NCBI GenBank assembly: GCA_964019155.1
Contig: OZ025246.1
Coordinates: 3,288,066 to 3,352,065, forward strand
DNA length: 64,000 bases
DNA from: Osedax fenrisi
Lineage: Eukaryota; Annelida; Polychaeta; Sabellida; Siboglinidae
Direction: 5' to 3'
Of this stretch, positions 45,890 to 58,766 are shown in pieces. A program made the translations under genes and the position numbers. Position 1 is the first letter of the stretch, and each line of letters opens with the position of its first letter. The notes beneath the pieces are model-generated. The model did no database searches. It saw nothing but the letters and a program-made list of their open reading frames with translations, and was not told the DNA's origin.

Positions 45890-48800
45890 GTTAGCTTTGA
45901 GGGGTATCAGTAGGTTAGCTTTGAGGGGTATCACTAGGTTAGCTCTGAGGGGTATCACTAGGTTAGCTTTGAGGGGTATCACTAGGTTAGCTTTGAGGGG
46001 TAGCACTAGGTTAGCTTTGAGGGGTAACATTAGGTTAGCTCTGAGGGGTATCACTAGGTTAGCTCTGATGGGTATCACTAGGTTAGCTTTGAGGGGTATC
46101 ACTAGGTTAGCTTTGAGGGGTATCAGTAGGTTAGCTTTGAGGGGTATCACTAGGTTAGCTCCGAGGGGTATCACTAGGTTAGCTCCGAGGGGTATCACTA
46201 GGTTAGCTTTGAGGGGTATCACTAGGTTAGCTTTGAGGGGTATCACTAGGTTAGCTTTGAGGGGTATCACTAGGTTAGCTTTGAGGGGTATCACTAGGTT
46301 AGCTTTGAGGGGTAGAACTAGGTTAGCTTTGAGGGGTATCACTAGGTTAGCTTTGAGGGGTATCACTAGGTTAGCTTTGAGGGGTAGCACTAGGTTAGCT
46401 TTGAGGGGTATCATTAGGTTAGCTCTGAGGGGTATCACTAGGTTAGCTCTGATGGGTATCACTAGGTTAGCTTTGAGGGGTATCACTAGGTTAGCTTTGA
46501 GGGGTATCAGTAGGTTAGCTTTGAGGGGTATCACTAGGTTAGCTCTGAGGGATATCACTAGCTTTGAGGGGTATCACTAGGTTAGCTTTGAGGGGTATCA
46601 CTAGCTTTGAGGGGTATCACTAGGTTAGCTCTGAGGGGTATCACTAGGTTAGCTTTGAGGGGTATCTCTAGGTTAGCTCTGAGGGGTATCACTAGGTTAG
46701 ATTTGAGGGGTATCACTAGGTTAGCTTTGAGGGGTATCACTAGGTTAGCTTTGAGGGGTATCACTAGGTTAGCTTTGAGGGGTATCACTAGGTTAGCTCT
46801 GAGGGGTATCACTAGGTTAGCTTTGAGGGGTATCACTAGGTTAGCTTTGAGGGGTAGCACTAGGTTAGCTTTGAGGGGTAGCACTAGGTTAGCTTTGAGA
46901 GGTATCACTAGGTTAGCTTTGAGGGGTATCACTAGCTTTGAGGGGTATCACTAGGTTAGCTCTGAGGGGTATCACTAGCTTTGAGGGGTATCACTAGGTT
47001 AGCTCTGAGGGGTGTCACTAGGTTAGCTCTGAGGGGTATCACTAGGTTAGCTTTGAGGGATATCACTGGGTTAGCTTTGAGGGGTATCACTAGGTTAGCT
47101 TTGAGGGGTATCACTAGGTTAGCTTTGAGGGGTATCACTAGCTTTGAAGGGTATCACTAGGTTAGCTTTGAGGGGTATCACTAGGTTAGCTTTGAGGGGT
47201 ATCACTAACTTTGAGGGGTATCACTAGGTTAGCTCTGAGGGGTATCACTAGCTTTGAGTGGTATCACTAGGTTAGCTCTGAGGGGTGTCACTAGGTTAGC
47301 TCTGAGGGGTATCACTAGGTTAGCTTTGAGGGGTATCACTAGGTTAGCTTTGAGGGGTATCAGTAGGTTAGCTTTGAGGGGTATCACTAGGTTAGCTCTG
47401 AGGGGTAGCACTAGGTTAGCTTTGAGGGGTATCACTAGGTTAGCTCTGAGGGGTATCACTAGGTTAGCTTTGAGGGGTATCACTAGCTTTGAGGGGTATC
47501 ACTAGGTTAGCTCTGAGGGGTATCACTAGGTTAGCTTTGAGGGGTATCTCTAGGTTAGCTCTGAGGGGTATCACTAGGTTAGCTCTGAGGGGTATCACTA
47601 GGTTAGCTTTGAGGGGTATCACTAGGTTTGAGGGGTATCACTAGGTTAGATCTGATGGGTATCACTAGGATAGCTTTGAGGGGTATTACTAGGTTAGCTT
47701 TGAGGGGTATCACTAGGTTAGCTTTGAGGGGTATCACTAGGTTAGCTTTGAGGGGTATCACTAGGTTAGCTTTGAGGGGTATCACTAGGTTAGATTTGAG
47801 GGGTAGAACTAGGTTAGCTTTGAGGGGTATCACTAGGTTAGCTTTGAGGGGTATCACTAGGTTAGCTTTGAGGGGTAGCACTAGGTTAGCTTTGAGGGGT
47901 ATCATTAGGTTAGCTCTGAGGGGTATCACTAGGTTAGCTCTGATGGGTATCACTAGGTTAGCTTTGAGGGGTATCACTAGGTTAGCTTTGAGGGGTATCA
48001 GTAGGTTAGCTTTGAGGGGTATCACTAGGTTAGCTCTGAGGGATATCACTAGCTTTGAGGGGTATCACTAGGTTAGCTTTGAGGGGTATCACTAGCTTTG
48101 AGGGGTATCACTAGGTTAGCTCTGAGGGGTATCACTAGGTTAGCTTTGAGGGGTATCTCTAGGTTAGCTCTGAGGGGTATCACTAGGTTAGATTTGAGGG
48201 GTATCACTAGGTTAGCTTTGAGGGGTATCACTAGGTTAGCTTTGAGGGGTATCACTAGGATAGCTTTGAGGGGTATTACTAGGTTAGCTTTGAGGGGTAG
48301 CACTAGGTTAGCTTTGAGGGGTATCACTAGGTTAGCTTTGAGGGGTATCACTAGGTTAGCTTTGAGGGGTATCAGTAGGTTAGCTTTAAGGGGTATCACT
48401 AGGTTAGCTCTGAGGGGTATCACTAGGTTAGCTTTGAGGGGTATCACTAGGTTAGCTCTGAGGGGTATCACTAGGTTAGCTCTGAGGGGTATCACTAGGT
48501 TAGCTCTGAGGGGTATCACTAGGTTAGCTTTGAGGGTATCACTAGCTTTGAGGGGTATCACTAGGTTAGCTCTGAGGGGTATCACTAGCTTTGAGGGGTA
48601 TCACTAGGTTAGCTCTGAGGAGTGTCACTAGGTTAGCTCTGAGGCGTATCACTAGGTTAGCTTTGAGGGGTATCACTGGGTTAGCTTTGAGGGGTATCAC
48701 TAGGTTAGCTTTGAGGGGTATCACTAGGTTAGCTTTGAGGGGTAGCACTAGGTTAGCTTTGAGGGGTATCACTAGCTTTGAGGGGTATCACTAGGTTAGC

Positions 48801-50616
48801 TTTGAGGGGTAACACTAGGTTAGCTCTGAGGGGTATCACTAGCTTTGAGGGGTATCACTAGGTTAGCTGTGAGGGGTGTCACTAGGTTAGCTCTGAGGGG
48901 TATCACTAGGTTAGCTTTGAGGGGTATCACTAGGTTAGCTTTGAGGGGTATCAGTAGGTTAGCTTTGAGGGGTATCACTAGGTTAGCTCTGAGGGGTATC
49001 ACTAGGTTAGCTTTGAGGGGTATCACTAGCTTTGAGGGGTATCACTAGGTTAGCTCTGAGGGGTATCACTAGGTTAGCTTTGAGGGGTATCACTAGGTTA
49101 GCTCTGAGGGGTATCACTAGGTTAGCTTTGAGGGGTATCACTAGGTTAGCTCCGAGGGGTATCACTAGGTTAGCTTTGAGGGGTATCACTAGCTTTGAGG
49201 GGTATCACTAGGTTAGCTTTGAGGGGTATCACTAGGTTAGATCCGAGGGGTATCACTAGGTTAGCTTTGAGGGGTATCACTAGGTTAGCTCCGAGGGGTA
49301 TCACTAGGTTAGCTTTGAGGGGTATCACTAGCTTTGAGGGGTATCACTAGGTTAGCTTTGAGGGGTATCACTAGGTTAGCTTTGAGGGGTATCACTAGCT
49401 TTGAGGGGTATCACTAGGTTAGCTCTGAGGGGTATCACTAGCTTTGAGGGGTATCACTAGGTTAGCTCTGAGGGGTGTCACTAGGTTAGCTCTGAGGGGT
49501 ATCACTAGGTTAGCTTTGAGGGGTATCACTAGGTTAGCTCCGAGGGGTATCACTAGGTTAGCTTTGAGCGGTATCACTAGGTTAGCTCCGAGGGGTATCA
49601 CTAGGTTAGCTTTGAGGGGTATCACTAGCTTTGAGGGGTATCACTAGGTTAGCTCTGAGGGGTATCACTAGCTTTGAGGGGTATCACTAGGTTAGCTCTG
49701 AGGGGTGTCACTAGGTTAGCTCTGAGGGGTATCACTAGGTTAGCTTTGAGGGGTATCACTAGGTTAGCTCCGAGGGGTATCACTAGGTTAGCTTTGAGGG
49801 GTATCACTAGGTTAGCTCCGAGGGGTATCACTAGGTTAGCTTTGAGGGGTATCACTAGCTTTGAGGGGTATCACTAGGTTAGCTTTGAGGGGTATCACTA
49901 GGTTAGCTCCGAGGGGTATCACTAGGTTAGCTTTGAGGGGTATCACTAGGTTAGCTCCGAGGGGTATCACTAGGTTAGCTTTGAGGGGTATCACTAGGTT
50001 AGCTTTGAGGGGTATCACTAGGTTAGCTTTGAGGGGTAGAACTAGGTTAGCTTTGAGGGGTATCACTAGGTTAGCTTTGAGAGGTAGAACTAGGTTAGCT
50101 TTGAGGGGTATCACTAGGTTAGCTTTGAGGGGTAGCACTAGGTTAGCTTTGAGGGGTAACATTAGGTTAGCTCTGAGGGGTATCACTAGGTTAGCTCTGA
50201 TGGGTATCACTAGGTTAGCTTTGAGGGGTATCACTAGGTTAGCTTTGAGGGGTATCAGTAGGTTAGCTTTGAGGGGTATCACTAGGTTAGCTCCGAGGGG
50301 TATCACTAGGTTAGCTCCGAGGGGTATCACTAGGTTAGCTTTGAGGGGTATCACTAGGTTAGCTTTGAGGGGTATCACTAGGTTAGCTTTGAGGGGTATC
50401 ACTAGGTTAGCTTTGAGGGGTAGCACTAGGTTAGCTTTGAGGGGTATCATTAGGTTAGCTCTGAGGGGTATCACTAGGTTAGCTCTGATGGGAATCACTA
50501 GGTTAGCTTTGAGGGGTATACCTAGGTTAGCTTTGAGGGGTATCAGTAGGTTAGCTTTGAGGGGTATCACTAGGTTAGCTCTGAGGGGTATCACTAGGTT
50601 AGCTTTGAGGGGTATC
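45890..50616 (+). repeat. Satellite duplication B, copy 1 (offset 6487)
   Basis: About 4.7 kb whose unit order recurs at 52377-57103. A visible difference is TCATTA at 46411 against TACTTA at 52898. Confidence 0.85.
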
Positions 50617-52240
50617 ACTAGCTTTGAGGGGTATCTCTAGGTTAGCTCTGAGGGGTATCACTAGGTTAGCTTTGAGGGGTATCACTAGGTTAGCTCTGAG
50701 GGGTATCACTAGGTTAGCTTTGAGGGGTATCACTAGGTTAGCTCCGAGGGGTATCACTAGGTTAGCTTTGAGGGGTATCACTAGCTTTGAGGGGTATCAC
50801 TAGGTTAGCTTTGAGGGGTATCACTAGGTTAGATCCGAGGGGTATCACTAGGTTAGCTTTGAGGGGTATCACTAGGTTAGCTCCGAGGGGTATCACTAGG
50901 TTAGCTTTGAGGGGTATCACTAGCTTTGAGGGGTATCACTAGGTTAGCTTTGAGGGGTATCACTAGGTTAGCTTTGAGGGGTATCACTAGCTTTGAGGGG
51001 TATCACTAGGTTAGCTCTGAGGGGTATCACTAGCTTTGAGGGGTATCACTAGGTTAGCTCTGAGGGGTGTCACTAGGTTAGCTCTGAGGGGTATCACTAG
51101 GTTAGCTTTGAGGGGTATCACTAGGTTAGCTCCGAGGGGTATCACTAGGTTAGCTTTGAGCGGTATCACTAGGTTAGCTCCGAGGGGTATCACTAGGTTA
51201 GCTTTGAGGGGTATCACTAGCTTTGAGGGGTATCACTAGGTTAGCTCTGAGGGGTATCACTAGCTTTGAGGGGTATCACTAGGTTAGCTCTGAGGGGTGT
51301 CACTAGGTTAGCTCTGAGGGGTATCACTAGGTTAGCTTTGAGGGGTATCACTAGGTTAGCTCCGAGGGGTATCACTAGGTTAGCTTTGAGGGGTATCACT
51401 AGGTTAGCTCCGAGGGGTATCACTAGGTTAGCTTTGAGGGGTATCACTAGCTTTGAGGGGTATCACTAGGTTAGCTTTGAGGGGTATCACTAGGTTAGCT
51501 CCGAGGGGTATCACTAGGTTAGCTTTGAGGGGTATCACTAGGTTAGCTCCGAGGGGTATCACTAGGTTAGCTTTGAGGGGTATCACTAGGTTAGCTTTGA
51601 GGGGTATCACTAGGTTAGCTTTGAGGGGTAGAACTAGGTTAGCTTTGAGGGGTATCACTAGGTTAGCTTTGAGAGGTAGAACTAGGTTAGCTTTGAGGGG
51701 TATCACTAGGTTAGCTTTGAGGGGTAGCACTAGGTTAGCTTTGAGGGGTAACATTAGGTTAGCTCTGAGGGGTATCACTAGGTTAGCTCTGATGGGTATC
51801 ACTAGGTTAGCTTTGAGGGGTATCACTAGGTTAGCTTTGAGGGGTATCAGTAGGTTAGCTTTGAGGGGTATCACTAGGTTAGCTCCGAGGGGTATCACTA
51901 GGTTAGCTCCGAGGGGTATCACTAGGTTAGCTTTGAGGGGTATCACTAGGTTAGCTTTGAGGGGTATCACTAGGTTAGCTTTGAGGGGTATCACTAGGTT
52001 AGCTTTGAGGGGTAGCACTAGGTTAGCTTTGAGGGGTATCATTAGGTTAGCTCTGAGGGGTATCACTAGGTTAGCTCTGATGGGAATCACTAGGTTAGCT
52101 TTGAGGGGTATACCTAGGTTAGCTTTGAGGGGTATCAGTAGGTTAGCTTTGAGGGGTATCACTAGGTTAGCTCTGAGGGGTATCACTAGGTTAGCTTTGA
52201 GGGGTATCACTAGCTTTGAGGGGTATCTCTAGGTTAGCTC
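49045..52240 (+). repeat. Satellite duplication D: two tandem copies of 1592 bp
   Basis: Units from 49045 recur at an offset of 1592 bp without a gap. Copy 2 of duplication B carries only one version, so the tandem step is specific to one block. Confidence 0.85.
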
Positions 52241-52376
52241 TGAGGGGTATCACTAGGTTAGCTTTGAGGGGTATCACTAGGTTAGCTTTGAGGGGTATCA
52301 CTAGGTTAGCTTTGAGGGGTATCACTAGGTTAGCTCTGAGGGGTATCACTAGGTTAGCTTTTAGGGGTATCACTAG

Positions 52377-55300
52377 GTTAGCTTTGAGGGGTATCAGTAG
52401 GTTAGCTTTGAGGGGTATCACTAGGTTAGCTCTGAGGGGTATCACTAGGTTAGCTTTGAGGGGTATCACTAGGTTAGCTTTGAGGGGTAGCACTAGGTTA
52501 GCTTTGAGGGGTAACATTAGGTTAGCTCTGAGGGGTATCACTAGGTTAGCTCTGATGGGTATCACTAGGTTAGCTTTGAGGGGTATCACTAGGTTAGCTT
52601 TGAGGGGTATCAGTAGGTTAGCTTTGAGGGGTATCACTAGGTTAGCTCCGAGGGGTATCACTAGGTTAGCTCCGAGGGGTATCACTAGGTTAGCTTTGAG
52701 GGGTATCACTAGGTTAGCTTTGAGGGGTATCACTAGGTTAGCTTTGAGGGGTATCACTAGGTTAGCTTTGAGGGGTATCACTAGGTTAGCTTTGAGGGGT
52801 AGAACTAGGTTAGCTTTGAGGGGTATCACTAGGTTAGCTTTGAGGGGTATCACTAGGTTAGCTTTGAGGGGTAGCACTAGGTTAGCTTTGAGGGGTATAC
52901 TTAGGTTAGCTCTGAGGGGTATCACTAGGTTAGCTCTGATGGGTATCACTAGGTTAGCTTTGAGGGGTATCACTAGGTTAGCTTTGAGGGGTATCAGTAG
53001 GTTAGCTTTGAGGGGTATCACTAGGTTAGCTCTGAGGGATATCACTAGCTTTGAGGGGTATCACTAGGTTAGCTTTGAGGGGTATCACTAGCTTTGAGGG
53101 GTATCACTAGGTTAGCTCTGAGGGGTATCACTAGGTTAGCTTTGAGGGGTATCTCTAGGTTAGCTCTGAGGGGTATCACTAGGTTAGATTTGAGGGGTAT
53201 CACTAGGTTAGCTTTGAGGGGTATCACTAGGTTAGCTTTGAGGGGTATCACTAGGTTAGCTTTGAGGGGTATCACTAGGTTAGCTCTGAGGGGTATCACT
53301 AGGTTAGCTTTGAGGGGTATCACTAGGTTAGCTTTGAGGGGTAGCACTAGGTTAGCTTTGAGGGGTAGCACTAGGTTAGCTTTGAGAGGTATCACTAGGT
53401 TAGCTTTGAGGGGTATCACTAGCTTTGAGGGGTATCACTAGGTTAGCTCTGAGGGGTATCACTAGCTTTGAGGGGTATCACTAGGTTAGCTCTGAGGGGT
53501 GTCACTAGGTTAGCTCTGAGGGGTATCACTAGGTTAGCTTTGAGGGATATCACTGGGTTAGCTTTGAGGGGTATCACTAGGTTAGCTTTGAGGGGTATCA
53601 CTAGGTTAGCTTTGAGGGGTATCACTAGCTTTGAAGGGTATCACTAGGTTAGCTTTGAGGGGTATCACTAGGTTAGCTTTGAGGGGTATCACTAACTTTG
53701 AGGGGTATCACTAGGTTAGCTCTGAGGGGTATCACTAGCTTTGAGTGGTATCACTAGGTTAGCTCTGAGGGGTGTCACTAGGTTAGCTCTGAGGGGTATC
53801 ACTAGGTTAGCTTTGAGGGGTATCACTAGGTTAGCTTTGAGGGGTATCAGTAGGTTAGCTTTGAGGGGTATCACTAGGTTAGCTCTGAGGGGTAGCACTA
53901 GGTTAGCTTTGAGGGGTATCACTAGGTTAGCTCTGAGGGGTATCACTAGGTTAGCTTTGAGGGGTATCACTAGCTTTGAGGGGTATCACTAGGTTAGCTC
54001 TGAGGGGTATCACTAGGTTAGCTTTGAGGGGTATCTCTAGGTTAGCTCTGAGGGGTATCACTAGGTTAGCTCTGAGGGGTATCACTAGGTTAGCTTTGAG
54101 GGGTATCACTAGGTTTGAGGGGTATCACTAGGTTAGATCTGATGGGTATCACTAGGATAGCTTTGAGGGGTATTACTAGGTTAGCTTTGAGGGGTATCAC
54201 TAGGTTAGCTTTGAGGGGTATCACTAGGTTAGCTTTGAGGGGTATCACTAGGTTAGCTTTGAGGGGTATCACTAGGTTAGATTTGAGGGGTAGAACTAGG
54301 TTAGCTTTGAGGGGTATCACTAGGTTAGCTTTGAGGGGTATCACTAGGTTAGCTTTGAGGGGTAGCACTAGGTTAGCTTTGAGGGGTATCATTAGGTTAG
54401 CTCTGAGGGGTATCACTAGGTTAGCTCTGATGGGTATCACTAGGTTAGCTTTGAGGGGTATCACTAGGTTAGCTTTGAGGGGTATCAGTAGGTTAGCTTT
54501 GAGGGGTATCACTAGGTTAGCTCTGAGGGATATCACTAGCTTTGAGGGGTATCACTAGGTTAGCTTTGAGGGGTATCACTAGCTTTGAGGGGTATCACTA
54601 GGTTAGCTCTGAGGGGTATCACTAGGTTAGCTTTGAGGGGTATCTCTAGGTTAGCTCTGAGGGGTATCACTAGGTTAGATTTGAGGGGTATCACTAGGTT
54701 AGCTTTGAGGGGTATCACTAGGTTAGCTTTGAGGGGTATCACTAGGATAGCTTTGAGGGGTATTACTAGGTTAGCTTTGAGGGGTAGCACTAGGTTAGCT
54801 TTGAGGGGTATCACTAGGTTAGCTTTGAGGGGTATCACTAGGTTAGCTTTGAGGGGTATCAGTAGGTTAGCTTTAAGGGGTATCACTAGGTTAGCTCTGA
54901 GGGGTATCACTAGGTTAGCTTTGAGGGGTATCACTAGGTTAGCTCTGAGGGGTATCACTAGGTTAGCTCTGAGGGGTATCACTAGGTTAGCTCTGAGGGG
55001 TATCACTAGGTTAGCTTTGAGGGTATCACTAGCTTTGAGGGGTATCACTAGGTTAGCTCTGAGGGGTATCACTAGCTTTGAGGGGTATCACTAGGTTAGC
55101 TCTGAGGAGTGTCACTAGGTTAGCTCTGAGGCGTATCACTAGGTTAGCTTTGAGGGGTATCACTGGGTTAGCTTTGAGGGGTATCACTAGGTTAGCTTTG
55201 AGGGGTATCACTAGGTTAGCTTTGAGGGGTAGCACTAGGTTAGCTTTGAGGGGTATCACTAGCTTTGAGGGGTATCACTAGGTTAGCTTTGAGGGGTAAC

Positions 55301-57103
55301 ACTAGGTTAGCTCTGAGGGGTATCACTAGCTTTGAGGGGTATCACTAGGTTAGCTGTGAGGGGTGTCACTAGGTTAGCTCTGAGGGGTATCACTAGGTTA
55401 GCTTTGAGGGGTATCACTAGGTTAGCTTTGAGGGGTATCAGTAGGTTAGCTTTGAGGGGTATCACTAGGTTAGCTCTGAGGGGTATCACTAGGTTAGCTT
55501 TGAGGGGTATCACTAGCTTTGAGGGGTATCACTAGGTTAGCTCTGAGGGGTATCACTAGGTTAGCTTTGAGGGGTATCACTAGGTTAGCTCTGAGGGGTA
55601 TCACTAGGTTAGCTTTGAGGGGTATCACTAGGTTAGCTCCGAGGGGTATCACTAGGTTAGCTTTGAGGGGTATCACTAGCTTTGAGGGGTATCACTAGGT
55701 TAGCTTTGAGGGGTATCACTAGGTTAGATCCGAGGGGTATCACTAGGTTAGCTTTGAGGGGTATCACTAGGTTAGCTCCGAGGGGTATCACTAGGTTAGC
55801 TTTGAGGGGTATCACTAGCTTTGAGGGGTATCACTAGGTTAGCTTTGAGGGGTATCACTAGGTTAGCTTTGAGGGGTATCACTAGCTTTGAGGGGTATCA
55901 CTAGGTTAGCTCTGAGGGGTATCACTAGCTTTGAGGGGTATCACTAGGTTAGCTCTGAGGGGTGTCACTAGGTTAGCTCTGAGGGGTATCACTAGGTTAG
56001 CTTTGAGGGGTATCACTAGGTTAGCTCCGAGGGGTATCACTAGGTTAGCTTTGAGCGGTATCACTAGGTTAGCTCCGAGGGGTATCACTAGGTTAGCTTT
56101 GAGGGGTATCACTAGCTTTGAGGGGTATCACTAGGTTAGCTCTGAGGGGTATCACTAGCTTTGAGGGGTATCACTAGGTTAGCTCTGAGGGGTGTCACTA
56201 GGTTAGCTCTGAGGGGTATCACTAGGTTAGCTTTGAGGGGTATCACTAGGTTAGCTCCGAGGGGTATCACTAGGTTAGCTTTGAGGGGTATCACTAGGTT
56301 AGCTCCGAGGGGTATCACTAGGTTAGCTTTGAGGGGTATCACTAGCTTTGAGGGGTATCACTAGGTTAGCTTTGAGGGGTATCACTAGGTTAGCTCCGAG
56401 GGGTATCACTAGGTTAGCTTTGAGGGGTATCACTAGGTTAGCTCCGAGGGGTATCACTAGGTTAGCTTTGAGGGGTATCACTAGGTTAGCTTTGAGGGGT
56501 ATCACTAGGTTAGCTTTGAGGGGTAGAACTAGGTTAGCTTTGAGGGGTATCACTAGGTTAGCTTTGAGAGGTAGAACTAGGTTAGCTTTGAGGGGTATCA
56601 CTAGGTTAGCTTTGAGGGGTAGCACTAGGTTAGCTTTGAGGGGTAACATTAGGTTAGCTCTGAGGGGTATCACTAGGTTAGCTCTGATGGGTATCACTAG
56701 GTTAGCTTTGAGGGGTATCACTAGGTTAGCTTTGAGGGGTATCAGTAGGTTAGCTTTGAGGGGTATCACTAGGTTAGCTCCGAGGGGTATCACTAGGTTA
56801 GCTCCGAGGGGTATCACTAGGTTAGCTTTGAGGGGTATCACTAGGTTAGCTTTGAGGGGTATCACTAGGTTAGCTTTGAGGGGTATCACTAGGTTAGCTT
56901 TGAGGGGTAGCACTAGGTTAGCTTTGAGGGGTATCATTAGGTTAGCTCTGAGGGGTATCACTAGGTTAGCTCTGATGGGAATCACTAGGTTAGCTTTGAG
57001 GGGTATACCTAGGTTAGCTTTGAGGGGTATCAGTAGGTTAGCTTTGAGGGGTATCACTAGGTTAGCTCTGAGGGGTATCACTAGGTTAGCTTTGAGGGGT
57101 ATC
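52377..57103 (+). repeat. Satellite duplication B, copy 2
   Basis: Near-identical to 45890-50616 at an offset of 6487 bp. Confidence 0.85.
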
Positions 57104-58766
57104 ACTAGCTTTGAGGGGTATCTCTAGGTTAGCTCTGAGGGGTATCACTAGGTTAGCTTTGAGGGGTATCACTAGGTTAGCTTTGAGGGGTATCACTAGG
57201 TTAGCTTTGAGGGGTATCACTAGGTTAGCTCTGAGGGGTATCACTAGGTTAGCTTTTAGGGGTATCACTAGGTTAGCTTTGAGGGGTAGCACTAGGTTAG
57301 CTTTGAGGGGTAGCACTAGGTTAGCTTTGAGAGGTATCACTAGGTTAGCTTTGAGGGGTATCACTAGCTTTGAGGGGTATCACTAGGTTAGCTCTGAGGG
57401 GTATCACTAGCTTTGAGGGGTATCACTAGGTTAGCTCTGAGGGGTGTCACTAGGTTAGCTCTGAGGGGTATCACTAGGTTAGCTTTGAGGGGTATCACTG
57501 GGTTAGCTTTGAGGGGTATCACTAGGTTAGCTTTGAGGGGTATCACTAGGTTAGCTTTGAGGGGTATCACTAGCTTTGAAGGGTATCACTAGGTTAGCTT
57601 TGAGGGGTATCACTAGGTTAGCTTTGAGGGGTATCACTAACTTTGAGGGGTATCACTAGGTTAGCTCTGAGGGGTATCACTAGCTTTGAGGGGTATCACT
57701 AGGTTAGCTCTGAGGGGTGTCACTAGGTTAGCTCTGAGGGGTATCACTAGGTTAGCTTTGAGGGGTATCAGTAGGTTAGCTTTGAGGGGTATCACTAGGT
57801 TAGCTCTGAGGGGTAGCACTAGGTTAGCTTTGAGGGGTATCACTAGGTTAGCTCTGAGGGGTATCACTAGGTTAGCTTTGAGGGGTATCACTAGCTTTGA
57901 GGGGTATCACTAGGTTAGCTCTGAGGGGTATCACTAGGTTAGCTTTGAGGGGTATCTCTAGGTTAGCTCTGAGGGGTATCACTAGGTTAGCTCTGAGGGG
58001 TATCACTAGGTTAGCTTTGAGGGGTATCACTAGCTTTGAGGGGTATCACTAGGTTAGCTCTGAGGGGTATCACTAGGTTAGCTCTGAGGGGTATCACTAG
58101 GTTAGCTTTGAGGGGTATCACTAGCTTTGAGGGGTATCACAAGGTTAGCTTTGAGGGGTATCACTAGCTTTGAGGGGTATCACTAGGTTAGCTCTGAGGG
58201 GTAACACTAGGTTAGCTTTGAGGGGTATCTCTAGGTTAGCTCTGAGGGGTATCACTAGGTTAGATCTGATGGGTATCACTAGGATAGCTTTGAGGGGTAT
58301 TACTAGGTTAGCTTTGAGGGGTAGCACTAGGTTAGCTTTGAGGGGTATCACTAGGTTAGCTTTGAGGGGTATCACTAGGTTAGCTTTGAGGGGTATCAGT
58401 AGGTTAGCTTTGAGGGGTATCACTAGGTTAGCTCTGAGGGGTATCACTAGGTTAGCTCTGAGGGGTATCACTAGGTTAGCTCTGAGGGGTATCACTAGGT
58501 TAGCTTTGAGGGTATCACTAGCTTTGAGGGGTATCACTAGGTTAGCTCTGAGGGGTATCACTAGCTTTGAGGGGTATCAATACGTTAGCTTTGAGGGGTG
58601 TCACTAGGTTAGCTCTGAGGCGTATCACTAGGTTAGCTTTGAGGGGTATCACTGGGTTAGCTTTGAGGGGTATCACTAGTTTAGCTTTGAGGGGTATCAC
58701 TAGGTTAGCTTTGAGGGGTAGCACTAGGTTAGCTTTGAGGGGTATCACTAGCTTTGAGGGGTATCA
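55893..58766 (+). repeat. Satellite duplication C, copy 1 (offset 5234)
   Basis: Unit order recurs from 61127 to the end of the window. Confidence 0.85.
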